From Takakia lepidozioides (Eukaryota; Streptophyta; Takakiopsida; Takakiales; Takakiaceae), in the NCBI GenBank assembly GCA_030704615.1, contig CM060732.1, positions 72,149,053 through 72,213,052 on the forward strand: a DNA stretch of 64,000 bases, given 5' to 3'. The position numbers and the translations under genes were made by a program. A model generated the notes under the pieces. It was not told the DNA's origin. It made no database searches and worked only from the letters and a program-made list of their open reading frames with translations. The first letter of the stretch is position 1. Each line of letters starts with the position of its first letter. Shown piece after piece: positions 13,001 through 24,480 of the stretch.

Positions 13001-15640
13001 CCAGGTATAACACAAGCATACAGTACAGGTGTTATGTAAGTGGGAGAGCACAACCTCCTTACTCTTTGAATAGTAGGATCAAGTGCCAAAAAAAGACGGG
13101 GAGCACGATCTGGCCAGCATCTTGCAAACACACGATAACACATCCTTGCTGTGGAGCGGACCTGTTAATATGACAACAAATTTTTCAACAATCCAGTCTT
13201 CTGACTCGAGAAACTGAGATCCCACGTAGTGCAAATGGGAGGGAGGCCCATGTAACTCCCTTAAAAATTGAAGTGGCTTAAGTTGAAATGCTTGGAAGAC
13301 ATCATTGGTGCTGAAAATATTCTCCAAGAACAAAAACCAAAAACAGGGACACTTCTGAAAGCCTGTACACTAGAGAATACTGTGTACAAACCGTGCTTCC
13401 TTGACTTGAGTGCCCCTATTGACCTGCCCAAGTAGCTGGCATCCTACAGCTCACAGTGTCATGCAAAGCAAGCAATGTGTCATGTAACAATCATACCTCA
13501 CCCATCGCATCTCCACAACAACACTTGATAAGCTCCTCAAAGACCTCAGCAGGGCACTGCATCTCTAAATAGTCTGCCCACTGCTCCAGCACCAATAGCA
13601 CATACTCACAGCACCTGCACAAGTACCAGCACCCGCATTTCGGTCCCGTCCATGTCTGTCCTTGGGTCACCTCCTCGCTACTTTCTTTGCTAGCAGAATT
13701 ATATACCAAATTGCCAGTTCCAAGGGTTTAGGCAGCATCAAAATCCATGCAAGCATGATGTGCAGAGACACAGCACGCAACTACCTTGCACGTAAAATTG
13801 CGTTATGGTCATGTTTTGCACAATCAATCACTCGAGGAAGTATATGAGCCACTCGGCAGTTCCGGAGCATCTGTAGCCAATCACTTGATCATAAGCTCCT
13901 GGTAGTGCTGCAGCAATCACATGTCCAGTACATCATGCAAGACCTTGTGGACTGGAAGAACAACCAGCAAACCTTGCAGTTAAAGATATCAGACGTTCCA
14001 ACTTTGAGAACTGACCGTTTTGATGCAGGTGTCTGCTGATTCAGCAATAACAAGCACAGTTATCACCACAAGCTTGAGAAGGACCTGCCCAACATCCACC
14101 AATATTTATTCAAGTCAGTAGGTGATACAGACATCTCTCATGTGGATGGTGTTTGTGATTCGGTGACATGATCAGGATCAGAAGGGACCAAAGAAACCTG
14201 GGGAAACAGTAAAGAAAACCCCTATGCAACACAGAGGTAATGGAGAGGGTTTTCTTTGTATCAGTGAAAGAGGTGAAGTAACTGGTATGAAAGACTCTGC
14301 AAAGATCTCAAAATCAGCACGCAGCTCCTTGGACAGTGTATTCAACAGTCGACATGCCTGAGCCAGCACACAACTCCATCCGACATGGGAAAGCAAACAT
14401 TACACTCCAGATCTTTCAAGTTAAAAAGGCCCGTTCACTCATCACTTGGCCTCCATACAGATATTTCAGAAAGCTTACAAGTGGACATTAACAACTTGAC
14501 TTAGCCACACCTTGCAAATGTACAGAAGTACTGAAACACCAAGTCAATTAAACCGGGTGTTAAGAGAGTAGGATCCGTACCTGCACCCTCAAATGATTTT
14601 TCTTTATATCTCCCAATTGTTAGATTCTACATTCAAAGAGGGCATTAGATAGGAGGTAACCTGCTTAACTATGCTGGAACGACGATCAGATAACTGAAGA
14701 CTGAGGGGACCTACAAGCTGTTTGAAAAGAGTTAGAAAAAGAGTACACTCTGTTGCACCTGCCACAAACAACCACAAGAAAGTACTTTAAGGGAAGAACT
14801 GTGACATCAAGGAAATCTAACACCAAAATTAAACACAATACCCCACAATCACATAATTGTACTAAATTGGGGGACATCTGTTAAATTACAACAATTTTTT
14901 TTTTCCAAACCTTTGCATTGAACACAAGGTGTGGCGGCCTTGTGCATGGGCAAGCCACATTTGCACATATTGTAGCTCCAAAGCATTGGCATGCAGTTCC
15001 TCATTCATCATCCTGCATGTGGCATCCTTGGTACAAACATTTTCAATGATTACCTAGCCCCTGTAATTTCCTACAAACGGAATGCCACCAAAATCTTTGC
15101 TGATTGGTGCATATGAGGGAATTCAAGGCAAAATGAGGGTGCAAATGGCAGAGTGTCACAGGTATGGACTGACCTCCAGAAATTAGCCCTTCCATCCTTT
15201 GCATGGCTACAATCCTGACAGACCACTCTTGTTTAGATGTAAGTGAGCTTGCCACTTTCTCTACCTCTTTCATCAACTCTCTTTCTGAGAGAACCCTGAT
15301 TGGAACCACAGGCTGAGAAGCCTCCTCACATTCACCTTCACCTCAAAACAAGGCCAAATCCTGTCAGTGAACTTGATCAGCTGATGTTGTTGCTAACTAG
15401 AAGGGAAGACCATGATACAGAACTGACCATGATACATTGTGAAAAAGTTATTACCTGAAGCCTTCATATTTCGGCAACAAACCAAACAGCTGAAGGTCTA
15501 TACAAATCCACCCACTCCAAACATCCACACTTGAATACTGACCCCTGGTAGATATATCAGCAACTGTATATGGCTTTGACTTGGGGCTACTCCGTGACAA
15601 CGAAAGTTTTGGCTCTCGTGCAGCACATTTCGATGTTGTA
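10062..15640 (-). CDS. CLASP: CLASP (CLIP-associated microtubule plus-end protein), internal part only
   Basis: Exons read on the minus strand, with GT-AG borders and matching phases: about 15174-15340, 14661-14758, 14283-14357, 14016-14084, 13786-13871, 13497-13614, 13063-13161, 12556-12937, 10451-about 12396 and 10062-10149; 15546-15640 is a probable further 5' exon. They encode, in order, segments that line up with plant CLASP: RELMKEVEKVASSL, QLSDRRSSIVKQ, LVVITVLVIAESAD, ILPRVIDCAKHDHNAILRAR, ARMCYRVFARCWPDRAPRLF, a Ser-rich linker, and a central TOG domain with ALLRSLDEQRSPKAKMAVIE and RRALKQYTPRIEVDL. CLASP stabilises cortical microtubules through TOG-tubulin binding. No stop or frameshift interrupts these exons. 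The first TOG array (about 220 residues) and the final TOG region (about 260 residues) are not found on either side, so the copy is truncated, or the missing exons lie outside this window. Confidence 0.85.
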
Positions 15641-17750
15641 TACATCTGGTTTGCAGGTTTGGACACGTTAAATAGCCATGCAAAGGCTTCAAACGACTGC
15701 TGCAATGGTGCTATCTTGCCAAACCTAGCAGCAGCATGTTTGAGATGCCACAATCTAGCATTGTCGTCAAAGCCTACAAAGCACATGCAAGTTATTGTGT
15801 GCCTTCGAGCATAATTGTGATTGATTACAAGTTAGATGCCAACAAACAAAGCAACTGGCTGCCCCAGCTAGACACAGATTTGCAAACCAGTGGAATCATT
15901 ATTCTCGATGGAGTCAATGCAAGCCAGTTATATGCGAACATTCAATTCTTATTGCAGCAAAGTAAACTGCTGACCTTAAGGTCACACCCATAAAACGAAT
16001 GTGTGAGATCCCAATACACAAACCCTGGAGTCTTGTCCGAAATGAAATTTCCGCATTAGATTAATATCAGGCAAGGATTGGAAGTGTAAGTCTCCACTTG
16101 AGAACGAGTTAGGTTAACTTGAGACCATATAATTATGAATGCACAGCCGTAAACATATGGAGGACGTAATGCAATAGGCGAAAGTTATGACAGTTGAGGA
16201 AGAGGAAATTTTGAGTAAGCGCACTCAGCGCATCAGCTGTGACGGCAGTTTCAACAACGGCGGAACATCATATGGCACATGTAGAACTTCATTGGGCAAT
16301 CCCTCGGCTCGCCACATCCGGCAGCCCCGACCTACTTATGGAAACTCACCTGTCCGTTCACTGCCTGCCGTCTTTTCGACCAGCCATTCCCTCCCCCCCC
16401 TCCTGCAACATATATCCAGTCTTCTCTTGATATGGGACGCTGATGGCGAAGCAGGCTGAGTTCTGAAATTGACAATGAGATCCCTTTAGGCATTTTCAAG
16501 AATCTCATTCCCAGGTAAGGTATCGGTCATGGAACTGGTCAATTCTATTAATTAGGTGATTAATGCTTTGTTAGAGTCCGACGGGCCCTCCAAGGCCAGC
16601 TGCTTGCTGTATGAAGGTCGATGTCATGAAGGCCTCCGCATCGTGGTTGAGTAACTTGAATCCTTTTGTGAGGAGTCCCGTAGTAGCGAGGTCAGAGCTT
16701 GCTCCAAGCCAAGAGCACGGGGGTGAACTGATAACTGTCCTCTTTCTGAGACGCATCTGGATCCTTCGAGTGAAAAATATGAATGGCGTCGCAGCCTTAG
16801 GGTTGACATGACTGGCAACTGCAATGTAGCACAGATAAACCTTCATGGGGGCAAGAGAGGGTTGGTTTGAATTTTGGTCATGAGGTTTTCGAACGTGAGG
16901 TACACAGTAGAATTTTGGCGAAGTATGAGGGTTCTCGAGACAATATATTCAGCGCGTGGGTACACAGCGCCCTAGGCCATAATCTTCAATCGGCTTGCGG
17001 TGGATTTTGATGGTTCTGCCGTCATGTGTAAGCCTCCGAGGGGAGGGGAACACCGAAATGAGCCCCACAACGAGGCTCATTTTGGAGGGGCGAGCGTAGG
17101 TTTAATCCCCGACACGATGAGGCTTACGTGCGTGAAGAACGCACAGGGAACCTCCCCCCTGCCACGTCAGTAAGCGCGGAGCTGTTGTAATGCACTGGCC
17201 AGCCTCGCGTAATATATAGGATTCGGATCACTACGACAGCCTTGAACGGTCGATTCACAGGTTTAAGCTCACCAGTTTCCTTTGAGGGAAAAAGGTGAAC
17301 GTTCTTTACAACATGAAAATTTCACTTTCGGATCCTGTTGATGATTGTGTTGTGTGCAGAGGCAGGTTATCTTAGGAAGATGCAAGAGAGGTGATGCAAC
17401 AGATCCCGAAGTACTGCAGAATTTTGCCAACTCCACGGTTCTTGTGTTTTCTTTCCCCCAACTGTATGCAATCGGGATATTTGAGTGGTGGTCATTATCC
17501 AGTTGCCGAGTCTTGTCTGAATATGTAGAGCAGTTTCATTAAAGAGGGATTTTTTTTAGGGTCCCGGAGAAAGACATGGAGGATCGCACGGATGGGTTGG
17601 CGCGGAAAGGGGTGTGGGTAGGGGTAATTTGTCTTGGGAGGTGTCAAGCAAAGCCAAAAAGCAGGAAGTTTTGCCATTGCTCACCATCTCACCTAGGAAT
17701 ATCAGTCTAGGCGGTGGCCCTATCTGCACGTAGGTATAGCCATCACAATT
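15641..17750. other. 5' side of the CLASP fragment, no recognised gene
   Basis: The N-terminal CLASP exons were sought here on the minus strand and not seen. Open frames at 16187-16459 (+) and 16571-16846 (-) show no domain. A GC-rich stretch at about 17030-17180 contains a short inverted repeat around GAGCC/GGCTC but no recognisable RNA gene. Confidence 0.35.
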
Positions 17751-18062
17751 CACTAGTTGACTTTCTAGATAGTTGTGTAGGTAGGTGTAGCCATTTGGAG
17801 TTCACTAGTTGACTTTCTAGATAGTTGTACTCTTGTCAGTGGGTGAGAAGCACTTCAGAAGTGGTTGTGGTTTTGTAGTTGTGGCTGTTGCAGGAGTATA
17901 GGAGAGCAGTGGCGGGTCCAGAGAAGGTTTGGGGAGTTGACTTTCTAGATAGTTGTACTCTTGTCAGTGGGTGAGAAGCACTTCAGAAGTGGTTGTGGTT
18001 TTGTAGTTGTGGCTGTTGCAGGAGTATAGGAGAGCAGTGGCGGGTCCAGAGAAGGTTTGGGG
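17751..18062 (+). repeat. Tandem duplication, 128 bp, plus partial upstream unit
   Basis: The segments 17807-17934 and 17935-18062 are nearly identical, each starting AGTTGACTTTCTAGATAG and ending in AGAAGGTTTGGGG. A shorter unit of about 53 bp carrying CACTAGTTGACTTTCTAG precedes them. The near-identity suggests a recent duplication. Confidence 0.9.
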
Positions 18063-18533
18063 CTAGGTGAAGTACGGGTAAGGAGTGGGGCAGTAGGATC
18101 GTGCCTTGGGGCTTTTCTTCATGGTGGAGCGCTTGGGGCAGGCGAAGTAGGGCTAGGGGGCAGTGGGATCGTCGTGCTTCTCAACGGGGCTCAACTTCAT
18201 ACAGGTTCGACACACAAAAATCCAAAACTCGCAATTTATGATTGTAGTTTGTTGTATGGTAATTTAGATATCTGCTCACTGCTCTTATTAGAATTGTCAA
18301 TAGGTACCAATACTAGAAACGAATGTCTGATAGTGCATCAGTAAGAGATTTTTTAATTTCATGATGGTGTAAACTTTTTGTCACCTTATTACGAGACATT
18401 TTTAATGTCTTATTGCAACGCGAGTTGTCCATTTTATTGGGCCATGCATATACATTTTGTCACTTTATTACAAAAAGTCAAAAAGCATGCCGATTTCTAG
18501 TAGATGTTTGCATCGCAGTGGAATAAAAAGCAT
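18063..18533. other. Intergenic, no recognised feature
   Basis: G-rich at its start and AT-rich from about 18220 on. No coding, RNA or transposon signature was seen. Confidence 0.35.
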
Positions 18534-18940
18534 CTAGTGATCAATGAGCGTTGCATCCTTTTTGTCAGATCGCACACTATGTAAATCATTCGATTTGATG
18601 CTACAAGATTCAAATTCTAGTTTTTCGCTAGGTGTCAAATTTCTCAATCTAGCATATGCCGTACAGACTTCAAAAAACACGCGAGCAACATCTACCATCT
18701 CCACTTCCGGCGGTCTCATCATACATTTCCAGATGAACCTTGCTTTTTCCAAATCCATTCCGTTGTTTTAACCGGTACAACCCAATTAGCAAAAGAGAAA
18801 TACTTATACTTCATCATATAGAGGAGAACACGCGGCAACGTTGAAATCAATTGCCCTCTCATTGTGTATCTGCACCACATGCGCCCCCAAAACGTTTTGG
18901 TGTGTTTTTCCAAAGCAGGCATGAAACTTTGTATGCTCAT
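18534..18940 (-). pseudogene. Unrecognised degenerate coding-like region
   Basis: Two overlapping minus-strand frames (18719-18940 and 18534-18758) are both rich in aromatic and charged residues and seem to continue one another across a frameshift near 18760. The first reads GRMWCRYTMRGQLIST and YFSFANWVVPVKTTEW, the second MDLEKARFIWKCMMRPP. I do not recognise the family. The composition is like a transposon-encoded protein, but no catalytic motif is visible. Confidence 0.25.
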
Positions 18941-20039
18941 CTATTCCACCTTATATTCTGTCATCGCCGACATTTATGTAAACGAAGTGGAAGTACGGTT
19001 CGTCGATGTCTTTGAGACAGTACCCGATCAGCAAATATATGTATGCAAGACTTTGCCTCGTAATAGCTTGCAGTGCACATGATGCCCGGCCGGTGCAGAT
19101 TTTGGATTGTCCCAACCTAAAACGTTTTTAATTTGTTTGTTGAGCATGATCAAATTCGATATGTAGACCTTACACACCATTTGTAGATGGCCATGAAACA
19201 AAGTCCATCATTTCTCTAGTGAACAAACACCTTACGTGCATTGTGTTTGTAAAAAACGTCCATTTTTTAGAGACAATCTCCACCAATGTCTCATTATGCT
19301 ACCGCTTTAGAGACGCTTACTTCAAGTAATTTTTTGCCTAAGCGTTTATTCGCAATGGCTTTATCTCTAGCCAACGCTTTCATGGACTCAAGTTTTACAT
19401 GAGCTGCATCGGCACCTCGTGTACAACCCTTTAACACCATTACGCAATAGAACATATCGGTTTAGGGAGACGCTTATTGAGTCGCTCTGATATTCCTCGG
19501 TGCATTGATTGTATCTCGCCTCGTGTATGCAACTTGCACTGAGCCCACCTCCTCATCCCATGGCGTAATAAAAAAAAAAATTGCATGCAGTCCTACCTGG
19601 GAGCGTCTTACACATGGTGTAAGGTATAACGTCATCTCAGGATGAAACTTCCCATCGGAGAAGATAACCGATTTTAACAAAGAAAATTTCCAGGTGGTTT
19701 TAACATACTCATAAGACAGCCATAGCCTTTCGGCCATAGACCCTGCGCCCGATTGGGCGAAACAAAAGACACCAGAAACTATGTTTGTGAAGACTCACTC
19801 CGGTAGTATGACTTATATTGATACGAACAATTAGTTTGGGCTTTCCAAATATCCTCTAGCTAAAGTGCTCATCATATTTCCAACTGTAAAATTGTGAAGC
19901 AATTTCTCACCATAAGTTATGGTGCAACCACAAGCTCTGGAAGTCACTCAGGCCAACAAGTTATGGGTCCACAGGGTTCAAATGAGTTTGGCATTGTGCC
20001 AAAGCTCCTATAGTCACTCCCCTAATTTGGTAGTGAGAA
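18941..20039. other. Intergenic, no recognised feature
   Basis: AT-rich sequence leading into a copia remnant. An open frame at 19474-19737 (-) has no motif. A 10-bp A run lies near 19568. Confidence 0.3.
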
Positions 20040-20509
20040 CTTCCATCTTTGGAAATTCAAAATCATGTATATGGTGTTGAAAGAATTGAAGCTATGGAAC
20101 ATAGTGAAAAGGACTCAGCATAGACCTTTAGAACATGATGCTGCAAATAGATTGCAGTATGATGAGAGGGACCAGAGGGCATAGGCTCTCATTGCTCTAA
20201 AGTTTACAAGACTCTCAATTATCCATATGCGTTTAGCTAGAATTGCTAAGGAAACATAGGAAAGGTTGGAAGCTCATTGATATGAGAAGAGGGCATTACC
20301 TTCTAAGACATTTAATGAATGTACAGGTGGAATGAGTAGACACCTGCATGACAAGTCACATCAATAAAATTAGAGAATTATCACTGCAACTAGAAGCAAG
20401 GGGGGAGGTAGTTAATGATGGCATGTTAGTGATGATTTTGTTATTAAGTTTGACTGAAAACTACCACAATCTCATTACTGCTTTGGAGACTATGATAAAT
20501 ACTCTCAAA

Positions 20510-20705
20510 CCCGCTGCCCTGCCTGGTGTGTGGATTGTTCGTGACCAGCTGGTCTGGTGGTGACGTTTCCACCTGTGTGCCTAATGGCTTATCTGAAAGG
20601 GGGTTAATTTTTCCCCCTCCTCAAGGGCCTGAATTGTGAGCAGTCGCTCCCATGTTTCCTTTTCAAAAAACAAAACAAAACAAAACCAAAAAATAAATAA
20701 AAATT
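20510..20705 (+). repeat. SINE family 2 copy inserted in copia gag
   Basis: The tail GGGCCTGAATTGTGAGCAG followed by TCGCTCCCATG, and the upstream block TTATCTGAAAG with a GTTAATTTTTCC stretch, match the minus-strand copy at 59740-59895. It ends in repeated CAAAA units. It separates the copia gag residues before ETMINTL from a downstream LLYEELEIKMRE segment that belongs to the same frame family. Confidence 0.75.
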
Positions 20706-21357
20706 GGGGCATGTAAGTGAGAGATTGTTATATGAAGAATTAGAGATCAAGATGAGGGAATAATAATGTATTCAAGTGATGAAAATGTCTTCTATGTACA
20801 AAAGCTAAAGGGGAAATTCAAACGAAAGTCGTATGAATAGATGCAGTAACAAAAGCAACAAGTGTTTAGGCGGAAAGGCAACTGTAACATCCGCCAGGAG
20901 CGCTGCCATTGGGCACCAAAATGTCCAAAGAAGTATGCAAATGAGGCAAGTACATTCCATCAAAAAGGTGTTTGTTGTAGGTCCAGAAGTTTCGAAATCA
21001 GGGAGCTGGTATGTTGATTATGGTGCATCACAACATCTTTCCAGAAATAATTATTCTCAGATCTGAAAGAGATTCCTAAGATGAGGATTTACTTGGGAGA
21101 TAATTCAATACAAAATGTTACGGAAAAAAAAATCTATAATTATTGATATGTTAGTCAATAGTAAAGGTAGAAAGGTTTGTCTGTATTTGTTCTTCTATAT
21201 ATGTCAGGCTTGGCCAAGAACCTTTTCTCAATCAATAAGGCTACAACCAGGAGCTTATCGGTCGACTTCAATAGTCAAGATTGTCAAATAAAAAATGATT
21301 ATGGAAAGGTTATAGCAGAAGCTATGAGGCATGACAAACCGTATATATTACCTTGTA

Positions 21358-21554
21358 GCTTAGAGATAAAAGATAAAGATAAAGATTTTTTAACGTCCAG
21401 TGAATTTACAGAGCCTACTGCTCAACACACAGGCCATCGAGGGCCCAATGGACGGTCTGAAGGCACATGTTGAAGGATTGAACCCAGGATCACCTAGGTT
21501 ATGCACAAGCAAGGCACAACCCAACCACTGGGCTACCTGCTCAAGTGCTTAGAG
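21358..21554 (-). repeat. SINE family 1 copy with 8-bp target duplication
   Basis: On the minus strand, this reads GCACTTGAGCAGGTAGCCCA, then a tRNA-like head and the body seen at 63766-63945, ending in the tail TCTTTATCTTTATCTTTTA. The flanking octamer GCTTAGAG occurs at both 21358-21365 and 21547-21554. It interrupts the copia remnant between its pre-integrase and integrase parts. Confidence 0.85.
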
Positions 21555-21970
21555 GTGGCAGTAAAATATGCTCATGTTGGAAGAGACCAAAAGCAAGATG
21601 TGTCACTTCGGCATAAAATAATGGAACATGTTAGTAATATTTTAGGGCTTCAACAAATACAAAGTTTGAAGTAGTGGATGGAATGGACCCTAGGTATTGA
21701 GCCAATCTACAAGGCTGCAAAGCTTGCTTAGTTTGCAAGTAGAAAAGACTTCATTTTGCGAGTGATGAAGTGCAAAATGCTTCCAAGCCCTTGGATCAGT
21801 TGGTGCACCTTGACATATGTGGAACCATGAAGAATAACTCTTTGGGAGGTTGTAAGTATTTTGTCACCTTCATTGATGATTGCACTAGGAAAGTATGGTA
21901 CTACTTCTAAAGCAAAAGAATGAGGTTCTAAATAAGTTCAAAGAGATCAAGATGGGGAAACCTTAAATGA

Positions 21971-23579
21971 GTGCCAAGAGGATGAACACAAAACTATATG
22001 TGAGCTTGTCCAGCTGTGTCCATTCTCAAACTCGGCAGCCAAGGATAACTTTCTCGTGGAAGCACGATTGCACTGAGATAAGTCATCATGTTAGGTGGTT
22101 TAATTGAAAAAACCTAGCGGCTCTGAGCGACATTTTCCACGAATTACTTGTTCACTTTCGATATTGTTGGACATCGCGGGCCTTAGTAATTGACGAGTGT
22201 AGTACCCTTGTGGAAATTTCCTTTGAATGTACGAGCTACATCCACAATGCCAATACCTTGATCAATTGTGCATGCAACATCGATCTGCACTACAATATCA
22301 TTTTGGAGCTCTGTCAGCTCTCTAGCTCAAAAACTCGTGCTCAACACCTTGAATTTGGATTATAAACACTAAAGACATGTCTCAAACATAACTGTCTATG
22401 TGTTCATATATGGTCAAATTTCCCGATGACAAATTTGACAACATCGCCAAGCAGCACCTGCGGAGGGGCTAGATGGGGCCTTGATGAGCAGGAAGGGATG
22501 TCCCCATGTGTCCCGATATGCGTATTAAGTATCTGGAGAAGCATTCGGCCTCAATGGACTGGACAGACACTATACTTTGAGACGTCAGCTATATCGCTCG
22601 TTCTATCCTAAATGCAGCGGATGAGCGTCATCTCGTGAAATCTGGTAGGTATGTAAGAGAGGTAATGAATGGCACTGACAGACCTAGAACGGCTTGGATT
22701 TTGTCCGGTTGCAAACCTTCAACACTTTGGGCTTCGTACCCTTTTGATTCGAAGCTCCGAGCGTGGTTTCGTTCGTAAGATAGGTCCTTTACTTGTGTAT
22801 GTGTCGTGCATTCCATTCCTTTCTTCCTGGTCCCTAACAACCCATTTCCTTCTCATATCTCTATCCTTTCATCGCGGGATGGCGAGACCCATGTCTTGTT
22901 TTAGGGGTCTCTCTGAGTATGTGTCTGGCCATCTCCCTCTAGTTCTCGTACCCCCTTGTTAGACGCTGCCTCTTTGGCATATAGGTGTATGTTAGTTTGC
23001 CCTAACTTGGTAGATGCATCCGTCTTTGCTCTACGGAAGCAATTCTGTCTAACTCTACTCTTTTGGTCTAGTTATTTACCCTCATCTCCCATGTAACAAG
23101 TTACACCAGGGTCTTTCTCATCTAGAAAATGGACTTTCTAACAAGAGTGGAGAGGAGACTGGTGGACGGCAAGAGCTAGCATGATATGCGCCGGAGTGAA
23201 AATTAGGGATCGACAGTTTTCAATGCCTATGAAGCTAGATACGAAGGAAAAGAAACAGGGGACCGTGGAAAGGCTGCGGATAGCATTTGGACATAAAACC
23301 GAAATATCCTCGCAGTACGCAAAGTAGATAGCGTTGGGGATAAATCTATATTCACTCTACGTCCAGTGGTTGGGGGAGGTTACCGTGTGGACTCTGTAGT
23401 TTATAAAAGACAAAAGAAGAAGGGAGGCATTTTCTATAGAGGGAAGACTCCCGGGGCCGAAGCAGACTCTACTGCATGCCTTCCATATGAAAATCTACCA
23501 TCATATCTGGTCAAGCAGGGCGACGTGAAAGTGAACATGAAAGTGAACGCTATGAGGTAATCCTCCACTTGTTGTCAAA
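21971..23579. other. Intergenic between copia pieces
   Basis: No domain-bearing frame was found on either strand. Short frames at 22426-22611, 22669-22962 and 23366-23560 have no recognisable motif. This may be decayed transposon sequence. Confidence 0.3.
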
Positions 23580-24480
23580 GTCTCCCGAGCTCCTTGCTTC
23601 CTAACATTCAAGCCTTCATGATAAAATTGACTTATTGTATGTCTTCTTCGAGCTCACCATTGAGAAAGACTGTGTTTTACATCCATTTTATGTATTTCCA
23701 AATCATGGATTGCCCCAAGAGCCAACAAAGTGTGAATAAGACAAACTTAACGACATGAGCAAACATTTCATTAAAACCAACGCCAAGTTGTGTTTGAGCA
23801 ATACCCCTTAGCCACTAATTTGGCTTCATACCTCTTGTTAACTTCTCCTTGAACATTTCACTTGATGCAAAAGACCCATTTACAACCAACGGCTTATCTT
23901 CTACGTGGTAAGGTGGCCAATCTCTAAGTCTTGTTCTCCATGGACTTGAGCCTATCGCTTCCCATTCTTCGGCTTGGTCTCCCATTCTTGCTTGCTAATT
24001 AAGATTCTTGGTCTCCTTCATTTCCAAAATGTTGGCCGATTCATCTTTAGCAAAACTTCCAAAGATTATTGTAGGTTTTTGAATTAGCTCACTTCTCCTT
24101 AGCTGAAATTCAGCTAGTACAGGTTCAGTAGATGGTAGTGGTTCTACTATAATTGCCCATTGCTCCACTTTTCCCGCAAGCAATTCTTCTTTAGAACTTC
24201 TTTCAGAAATTTGATCATCAATTTCTAATGCTTTTGTAGCTTTCTCTAATATTACTACATCCCGGCTGATCACAATCTTTATCTTCCTAGGATCCCATAG
24301 CTTGTAGTTTTAGCCATCCCCCAAATATCCAACCAAATTAATGCATCTTGTATTTTTCAGCTCAAGCTTGGTTTCTTTAGGCTTGTGCACATAAGCTACA
24401 CTCCCAAAGACTCGCAAGTGCTTAATGGATGGTTTTTTTCATGCTTCCTCTGGTGTTGCCCCTTTTACAGGTGGGACATC
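23580..24480 (-). mobile_element. Ty1/copia remnant (integrase C-terminus to reverse transcriptase)
   Basis: Reading on the minus strand from about 24475: the copia integrase C-terminal block KPSIKHLRVFGSVAYVHKP, then a CINLVGYLGDG segment, then LWDPRKIKIVISRDVVILE (usually SRDVVFDE), and further down an RT core reading TVFLNGELEEDI near 23670. Stops and frameshifts separate the parts. It lies in the opposite orientation to the 20-22 kb remnant, so it is a separate or inverted copy. Confidence 0.8.

Larger units (their letters stand above)
20040..21970 (+). mobile_element. Ty1/copia retrotransposon remnant (gag, protease, start of integrase)
   Basis: A decayed copia element in several frames. 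The gag region starts near 20040 with KELKLWNIV, followed at 20348-20563 by INKIRELSLQLEARG and a DGMLVMILLLSL segment. The protease-linked motif WYVDYGASQHLSRN sits at about 21010-21060, with Asp-Tyr-Gly where active elements have Asp-Ser-Gly. The pre-integrase block GLAKNLFSINKA is near 21200, and the integrase start LVHLDICGTMKNNSLGG with FVTFIDDCTRKVWYYF lies at about 21795-21910, where it stops. Two SINEs interrupt it (20510-20705 and 21366-21548). LTRs, reverse transcriptase and RNase H were not found here. Confidence 0.85.

Noticed and set aside
17000-17220. GC-rich structured RNA
   Set aside because: A short inverted repeat is present, but no known RNA fold or promoter elements could be recognised.
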